Notes under the pieces: generated by a model
The model's database searches: none
Seen by the model: the letters and a program-made list of their open reading frames with translations, nothing else
What the model was told of the DNA's origin: nothing
Origin: Anadara kagoshimensis
Taxonomy: Eukaryota; Mollusca; Bivalvia; Arcoida; Arcidae
Reading direction: 5' to 3'
Assembly (NCBI GenBank): GCA_021292105.1
Contig: CM037862.1
Location: 6,428,765 to 6,492,764 of the forward strand
Length of the DNA stretch: 64,000 bases
In this document: positions 45,246-64,000 of the stretch, one piece after another
How the letters are laid out: every line of letters starts with the position of its first letter
Position numbering within the stretch: position 1 is the first letter of the stretch
Program-made: the position numbers and the translations under genes

Positions 45246-46006
45246 ATGCTAATTCTATAACTGGATTATAAAAACAATTTTTTTTTTTCATTTTCAAAAG
45301 AATTAACAGTTCTGCTGAGTTTTGTTGTTGTTGTTCTTTTTTTTTTAATGAATGGAATCCAGTTATGTGTACATTGATAATCTAACCAACCTGGTTGTCA
45401 TTGACTACACAATAAACACAACCTAAAGAGAAACAATTATGAAACTTATACATGTATCTAGCATTTAACAACCAAAATGAATATATTTAAATTTCTGATA
45501 AATTTTTGATAAAATGCTTATGGTAATATCTAGTAATATCCAACATTTATACAATGATAAAAACCTGTACAATAGATGAATTTGTTTTTGTTTGTTTTTC
45601 TATCATGGCAATGTATATTGTCATGTTAATGTTTATGTGAAAGTTCTGAGCTGATTTTTGCCACATGTTTCCAATTGGCAAAATCAACATGAATTATATA
45701 CATATCCCTGTAAATGAAAAAGACTGAAAATCAAAATGGTAAAATATCCCTGACCCTCCTTCTCCTGGTCTGATTGAAAAACAAAACCCACGAATATACC
45801 AAGCTAATGAGATGCATGTCCAAAAGATAATAACATGCTTCATACAAAATGTTTGAAATGCATCATATACATGAATAAAAGAATAGAAGGAAAGAAATGG
45901 ACGTGAAAACAGACTATAAGAATATCTCTGTCACCATGGACACAGAGAACTAAGTAACATCATTGTACTGCACAAACACATGACTTTGTTGTTAAATATA
46001 TTTTAA

Positions 46007-46012
46007 TTTATT
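46007..46012 (-). terminator. METAP2: Polyadenylation signal of METAP2
   Basis: AATAAA on the minus strand, about 150 nt after the TAA stop, in a T-rich 3' UTR. Confidence 0.65.
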
Positions 46013-46160
46013 AAACCCAATTAATATTCAAAAGTGTTTGGTACAAAATTAATGCTGATTGTTAAAACAAAAGCTGTCAAAATGATGATATCCATGCCGC
46101 AATAATTCACAACATTCCTGTAAGTTTTTTTTAAAACCTCGCGACTAATTAAGAATTTTG

Positions 46161-58734
<12,574 letters not shown>

Positions 58735-59444
58735 GCTCGCGATGTTGTGGTGAATATAATCTCGTAATCTGTAAGTTTATTTTTTGGTTCAGTGATAGTT
58801 ATGGTTAAAATTTAGAGACCTTGAAATAAAACAAATATAAAAAACAACAGAATATTATTTTTATAGCTTACAAACAAATTGTAAGCTTTTATTTTAACAA
58901 TTAAATAAAATAATATTGATAGTAACTTTTGTGAAAGATTATTACTTTTTGATCGGAGTTTTCAAAACGCTTCTCAATAACATAATTTTCTCTAACGGTT
59001 ACAAGCGTTTAAGCTAACAAGATTTGTTGATGAAAAGCGGTCAACACGAATTTCACAAAATGAATAGGTGAGACTCAAAAGCCTAGTATACAAAAGCTTG
59101 GCGTGCTTCGCTAAACTGACGACACAGTAATCCCACTGTGTGTACAACCCCCCTCTCTCTATTTTTTAAAGATGGAAAGTAATTATCGAATAAGTTTGAG
59201 TAGTCCTTAAGTTTATACCTTGGGCTTGGTTCTGTTTGTTGACACTTAACATTTACCTTCTGTACTAGAATCTGGGCATTTTGAATGTTGAGTGCTAGTG
59301 TAGGCTGTTACAGTGGCCAACTAATAATTTATATGGAAGGATTGCTGCCCGATTGCATCCTAAACCTTTCAAGTTTCAATCACAAAATCTGTATGCAACT
59401 TAAGAAAAAATCACTTTCTTATATGGCCTAATTTGAAAGAATTA

Positions 59445-59617
59445 CTAGTCATTTCGTACCATGACCATTTCGTACCATATCAACTACCATTTCGTACCAT
59501 GTCCATTTTGTACCATGACCATTTCGTACCATAATCTTTGACCATTTCGTACCATACACTCAAGCCATTTACCATTTATAAGAACTACATAACTACCATT
59601 TCGTACCATATGATAGT

Positions 59618-59648
<31 letters not shown>

Positions 59649-60231
59649 AACGTAGTTCTTGCATTATAGTAAAGTTCTTCAATGAAAACTCAATAAGACG
59701 AACATCTTCAAATAAAAAAAACACTTGGACTTTGAGAATCTATGTTAAAAAACGATGTTTTTTGCTGAACTAAGGACATCAGATCAAAAACAAAGACCGT
59801 TCACAAAATTTCCAAATGATAAAGTGGAGAATCTTATCAATGTTCTTTTTCTTCCTGTTATTCATATCAGACTAATTAATACATGTATTAATAAGTAACA
59901 CTTTAAAAATATCTTATCAATAAAGACCCTTTTTTTAAAATATAATCAACAAATAATGTCATTATATTTTATAAATATGGTACAAAATGGTAGTATTTTC
60001 CGGATTTTGAATGCATTATTTTAATAAAAATTTGCTAGTCATTTCGTTCCATAGAAATGGAAAATTTCTACGAAATGGTCATTGTACGAAATGGTTATGG
60101 TACGAAATGGTCATATGGCATGGTACGAAATGGACAGAGTTGGGTACGAAATGGACAGAGTTGGGTACGAAATGGTAAATTTAGGTACGAAATGGTCATG
60201 GTACGAAATGGTTATGGTACGAAATGACTAG
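59445..60231. mobile_element. Foldback element built of CATTTCGTACCAT modules
   Basis: The left arm (59445-59612) has repeated ACCATTTCGTACCAT modules; the right arm (about 60030-60231) has the complement ATGGTACGAAATGGT many times. The termini are CTAGTCATTTCGTACC and GGTACGAAATGACTAG. The spacer of about 400 bp is AT-rich with a (TC)n run at 59622-59648. No coding capacity is seen. Confidence 0.85.
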
Positions 60232-60339
60232 CTTCGATTTGAAATAATGTGACATGCAGTGCTAGAGGTACCATTCCTTCTAGTAACAACTTTTCTACTA
60301 ACTCTGCTGCATGTATTACATTTGTGACAAGATTATATG

Positions 60340-60450
60340 TATTGTGGCAGACCAGACTCAACTAGTGGCCGATTAGCTCAATTGGTAGAGTGCCATGCTA
60401 GTATTGGGAACCTCTGGGGTTAGATTCCCTGTTTGGCCACTGCATTTCCT
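60340..60450 (+). repeat. tRNA-derived SINE head
   Basis: GGCCGATTAGCTCAATTGGT then AGAGTGCCATGCTAG, and GGGGTTAGATTCCC further on, resemble box A and box B of a tRNA. The second copy, at 61345-61455, lies on the other side of the foldback element in the same orientation. Confidence 0.7.
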
Positions 60451-60534
60451 TTTTCTGTTGCATTTGGGGACTGGAAGTGACTGACCAATAGATTGATCCC
60501 AGGGTAGATCCTGGTGGTTTCAATTCGAATTCAA

Positions 60535-61300
60535 GTCAATTCGCCCCACGGTAAATTTGCCCCATCAAATTTGCCCCAAATTTCAACAAATTCGCCCCCA
60601 CTTCTTGCAAATTCGCCCCCACTTCTTGCAAATTCGCCCCCACTGTCAAATCACCCCCATTTTTACCAATAACCATACAACAAATATATTTTTTATTTTT
60701 TATAAAAAAAATCTAATAAAAAATAATGCAACTTTAGAAAGAAACATATCAGTGCATATATTTAATAATAGATTTAACTTTTATGTTTAATTGTATTATT
60801 AATTAAACATAGTCAGTGTTGCTTTTGACAAATAACATACCGACATAGTAGAAGCGTTTAAGTGAACAATGCATATGATGTTACCAGGAACAGAGAAATG
60901 GTTTTCATAAGGAGCACCTAGTATGTTGAAAAAGATGTTTTTAATGATTTCTCTCAACGATATAATTTATCAGTACTCTACTGTTATTCTTTTATAAATG
61001 TTAAGTATTTTCTTTTTACTGTTATAATTATATCATAATCTTACAAAGAACTTTTTATATGAATGTGCGACAAAAAACATTGCAATAAAAACAATACATA
61101 TTTACACTGAATAATTTGTGTACAGTTAATTAGTCATATCCAAGGTCGTAAAAGAAATAATTTGATGTTACTTTAACAATCTCAATAAAAGAAGATGATT
61201 TTTCAAAAATTGGGGGCAAATTTGACAGTGGGGCAAATTTGCAAAAAGTGGGGGCGAATTTGATGAAAGTGGGGGCGAATTTACTGTGGGGCGAATTGAC
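60535..61300. mobile_element. Foldback element built of AATTCGCCCC modules
   Basis: The left arm starts GTCAATTCGCCCCACGGTAA and repeats AAATTCGCCCCCAC. The right arm mirrors this with GTGGGGGCGAATTT and ends GTGGGGCGAATTGAC. The arms are about 100-125 bp; the inner 540 bp is AT-rich with no supported gene. Confidence 0.88.
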
Positions 61301-61344
61301 CTGATACCTTCAATTCAAGGGAGTTGAATCTAAAAAAGGAAGGG

Positions 61345-61455
61345 AGAATGTGGCGGTCTGGACTGGACAGATGGTCGATTAGCTGAATCAGTAGAGTGTC
61401 CCACTAGTATTGGGAAAGTCCTCGATTTGAGTCCCAGTTTTACCTCTGCATTTTT
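61345..61455 (+). repeat. tRNA-derived SINE head, second copy
   Basis: GATGGTCGATTAGCTGAATC, AGTAGAGTGTCCCACTAG and GATTTGAGTCCC correspond to the copy at 60340-60450. Confidence 0.7.
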
Positions 61456-61628
61456 CCTGGTTCCTGTTACAGTATATTAAAGAAAGTTTTCTTAATCCAT
61501 TTAACTATTAAATTTAATAGACCTATTCCATCAAAGTTTGATTTCTTGCATATTTTTATGTTTGTTTTAGGAGTTTATATATATTTCTAGAATAAGATTT
61601 ATTTGTTAATAATGACTCACTTCAAGAG

Positions 61629-64000
61629 ATGGCTTTGGTCAAACTAAGATCGAATGAAGACATAAAGTCAAAGCTGTCCAAAAAATATGAAGAATGTCAG
61701 ATCAGGGATATTTCCACAGATAGTGTTCAACCAGACCACTATGTCAAGGTTAGTAAATCTAACACTAAAACAGTTTGTTCAGTTTTAGCTCATCAGTATG
61801 AAAGACAAAGAACATAACGTAACCACACCCACTACTCCTTGTCTTAACACAAGTGTTATTAACAACAACAATGGTGTCCCTGTAACAAGTACCTTGACAG
61901 GGAACCAGTGTTCTCATCCATTTTTCAAACTTAATAACTAGTGCTTGGCATAGGTTATACCTCTAAGAAATTCTATATACAACACACAAATAGGAAATAT
62001 ATAAAATACTCAGTAAGCACATTTTGTCTCCTTGATATGATAGGGTTATTGAACTGATATTGTGAAAATATTGTCCCTCATTGACTCGAAATTTGCACTC
62101 ACAAGCTTGTGCAAATGTCAAGTCAACTCGGGACAATATTTCACATATATCAGTTCAATAACCCTTTTATTATATAGCAAAATAAATTTCGTTTACTCCT
62201 GTCAAGTATTTCATCTAAAATACCATTTTGTCATACAAAACATAAATATTACGCTAGTTCTTGAAAATGGATATGTGCAATATGACAACAACACAGCGAT
62301 GACGTCAACAACAATCGTATGACATAATAAATGACAGCGTCATGTGACAAAGTTGGTTGGTTGGTTGAATGATGCTTAACGTCGCATCGGCAATTTTTCA
62401 GCTATTCGCGACGAGAACTATTTAATTAATCTCTATGGATTAATCTATGAACAATTTGGTGTATGCATGTGATGTGCGAGTGTGTTGTATGGTCTGCCTT
62501 GTACTAGCGCGCACTCAGGGCGACTTTACCGTGCTAGCTCACAGAGTCAGTACGCCGCAGACAAGCGTACCACTCCCCCAGTCCATTATACTGATACCAG
62601 GTGAATCAGTAAAGGCCAACGGTAAGGAAAATTCACTTTCCCACATGTGGTCCGAGCGGGTCATGTGACAAAGCGTGCAGTATGAAAGAATTGATTCTGG
62701 AAACCTCGGACAAAGTTAGCATGCAAATATCAATATTTATTGCTCGCTAACACCTCAGGATTTAACATATAATTTCTATGCGAAGCATATATTGCTATAT
62801 AATAAAAAACCATATTGGACAGGCAACAGGAATAATGGCAAAAGCTTTATTTATTAGTAGGAAATATTAGGTCACAAACTACAGTAAATATTGTGTGGTT
62901 GCTCAGAAAATAAGGTCATGATGGTTGAAGGTTTTTGGATACATTGGCCTAATGCATGTGCAGGTGAGCCACTAATAAAATAAACGAGACATACACAGAA
63001 AATATACCCTTTGCCGTTATTATTATGATGATGATGATTATTATTATTAAGGGCAAGGTTACCAAGAAGTCAGCTTTACAGAAGACAAAGAGGTTTACAT
63101 ACATGAAGTTGACATTACAAGATGGTAGGTATTTTTATGGTGTGATGTCTTATTCTCTATGCCAATGAAAGCATTCACAAAAGTAACATTTTCTTGTTTT
63201 TGATTCCAGAATCGATTGTTTCACTAAGCAATGATTTATATATTCTTGACAGGAACTGTTTCATATTTGCAATAAAAATAGTTTTTACATGTATTCAGAT
63301 ATTGACTGAGGCCATGTTAAATGTCATCAAGTTTACATTAAACTTAAATGCTTCTAAAGTATCATAATTTTGTGCTTGTTGTGTTTTGATAAATTTAATC
63401 AGTATATTGTTATAAATGTGTACAAGATGAAGTATTACTAGAACATGTATGATTCTCAGGTTTATACATTAAATTTCTTCTATATAAAATCTAGTTTCAG
63501 ATTCGGATGTCAATATAAATGTGTTTATAACAGGAAGTATCGCCGAGGACATATACCAACTAGAAGAAAATGTAAGTTTACTGTTGCCATAGTTACATAT
63601 TTGATTTTGATTTTAACTACCCCATTAACTCACACTATTATGCCTACTAAAGGTATCAGTAGTTGGTTTTATCAAGAAACTCCAGATTTCTCCACCATTC
63701 CAGAACTCATCACCTCAGTACAAATGAAAAAAATTTGACTGGGATATAAAATGCCATTACCCCACTCTATTCTATGAATTATTTTATGATTTTTTATAAT
63801 TTTTTTTCAATATAATCTTGATGCTGGAAGAACTTTGTGCCATATAATAGTTGTGAGTGCCAGCTTTCATTGTTGGGGTCCAATTTGTTTGTTAAATTAT
63901 TCTAATGAGCTAGACGTGTATGCTACATTTTCCTTCTTCATATTTTAGCATGTGTTTGTTAGGAAAAAGTAAAAATATAAAATCAGTATATTCAGAGTAT
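61629..64000 (+). CDS. 5' part of an OB-fold protein gene, possibly POT1-like
   Basis: Three exons join in frame: 61629-61748 (40 codons from ATG), 63052-63124, and 63501-63571; the gene then runs off the window. All junctions are GT-AG. The 87-residue N-terminus reads MALVKLRSNEDIKSKLSKKY, then HYVKGKVTKKSAL, FTYMKLTLQDD, SDVNINVFITGSIAEDIYQL. A strand, variable loop, then a 'LxLxDDSD...VxVFxxG' strand pair is the usual start of an OB-fold nucleic-acid-binding domain. POT1 (telomere end protection) has such an N-terminal OB domain, and the alignment is suggestive, but RPA-like or other OB proteins are equally possible. A second possible acceptor (GATTCCAG at about 63203-63210) is not needed for the frame. 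Confidence 0.6.
62038..62166. repeat. Palindromic foldback element in intron 1 of the OB-fold gene
   Basis: ATAGGGTTATTGAACTGATA and ACAATATTTCACATATATC lie in complementary orientation around a short centre containing GCACTCACAAGCTTGTGCA. The arms are about 55 bp. Confidence 0.85.
62343..62668 (-). repeat. tRNA-derived SINE, reverse copy
   Basis: Reverse-complement copy of 33290-33655: ATGCTTAACGTCGCATCGGC near one end and GTCTGCCTTGTACTAGCGCG in the body. The open frame here is not a gene. Confidence 0.8.

Larger units (their letters stand above)
42060..46006. other. Intergenic DNA
   Basis: No gene is supported between the minisatellite and the METAP2 3' end. It contains a SINE-like segment (about 43170-43400, with GATAAGATTCTTTCACTAAT and GTGGTCAGTTCTGAGATGAT, related to 780-870), a foldback element (44690-44925) and a 33-bp minisatellite (44933-45245). 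Confidence 0.6.
58735..61628. other. Divergent promoter region between METAP2 and the OB-fold gene
   Basis: The two genes point away from each other across about 2.9 kb. Near METAP2, a TCGCGA sits about 10 nt before the ATG on the minus strand. Most of the rest is two foldback elements (59445-60231 and 60535-61300), with SINE heads flanking the second. I see no further gene; promoter elements of the OB-fold gene are not evident. Confidence 0.55.

Noticed and set aside
44980..45297. Minus-strand open frame with repeated HKCVIDFIFIS
   Set aside because: It arises only from the 33-bp minisatellite; there is no splice or start context.
60366..60445. tRNA genes at 60366, 61373, 33070, 33300, 54000, 18125 and 24100
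   Set aside because: Box A/B-like sequences are present, but stems are broken and the heads run into repeated bodies, so these are tRNA-derived SINEs.
63203..63253. Extra exon of the OB-fold gene between 63124 and 63501
   Set aside because: An acceptor-like GATTCCAG exists, but including it breaks the LQDD/SDVN join, which fits an OB strand pair directly.

Overview
This window is intron-rich, AT-rich eukaryotic nuclear DNA, crowded with foldback elements, tRNA-derived SINEs and minisatellites. A B-box TRIM-like protein without RING, frequent TACATGTA-type words and the repeat style suggest a bivalve mollusc, possibly a mussel; this assignment is inference. Coding exons make up only a few percent of the sequence. 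I reconstructed the spliced genes by reading splice sites and frames by eye.

Layout. 1-1851: last coding exon of a plus-strand gene for an acidic protein ending in KEEL, an ER-retrieval-type tail. 8977-25480, minus strand: a nine-exon carbonic anhydrase-related protein of the CA10/CA11 type (326 aa) that has lost two of the three zinc histidines and uses one GC-AG intron. Nested on the opposite strand in its intron 6 is an intronless gene for a secreted, probably GPI-anchored NTR/TIMP-like protein (14999-15670). 30342-31364, plus: a complete class A GPCR whose last codons and stop lie inside a 60-bp minisatellite. 32446-32709, minus: an isolated exon or pseudogene with a methyltransferase-like motif. 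34228-36057, minus: a B-box/coiled-coil/beta-propeller TRIM-like protein. 39085-42050: a 3-kb minisatellite of 30/31-bp units with a 558-bp higher-order repeat. 46161-58734, minus: complete METAP2 (12 exons, 491 aa, all metal ligands present). 61629 to the window end, plus: the first three exons of an OB-fold protein, possibly POT1-like.

The genes do not form an operon or pathway. They are ordinary, independently regulated metazoan genes. The unusual content is structural: a nested antisense gene, a 69-bp tandem duplication across a METAP2 splice acceptor that creates two decoy acceptors, a 984-bp hAT-like insertion with a perfect 8-bp target duplication inside a minisatellite, a MITE 16 nt from a METAP2 splice donor, several large foldback elements, and at least eight copies of one dispersed repeat family (called family A below). 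I found no convincing undescribed multi-gene system.
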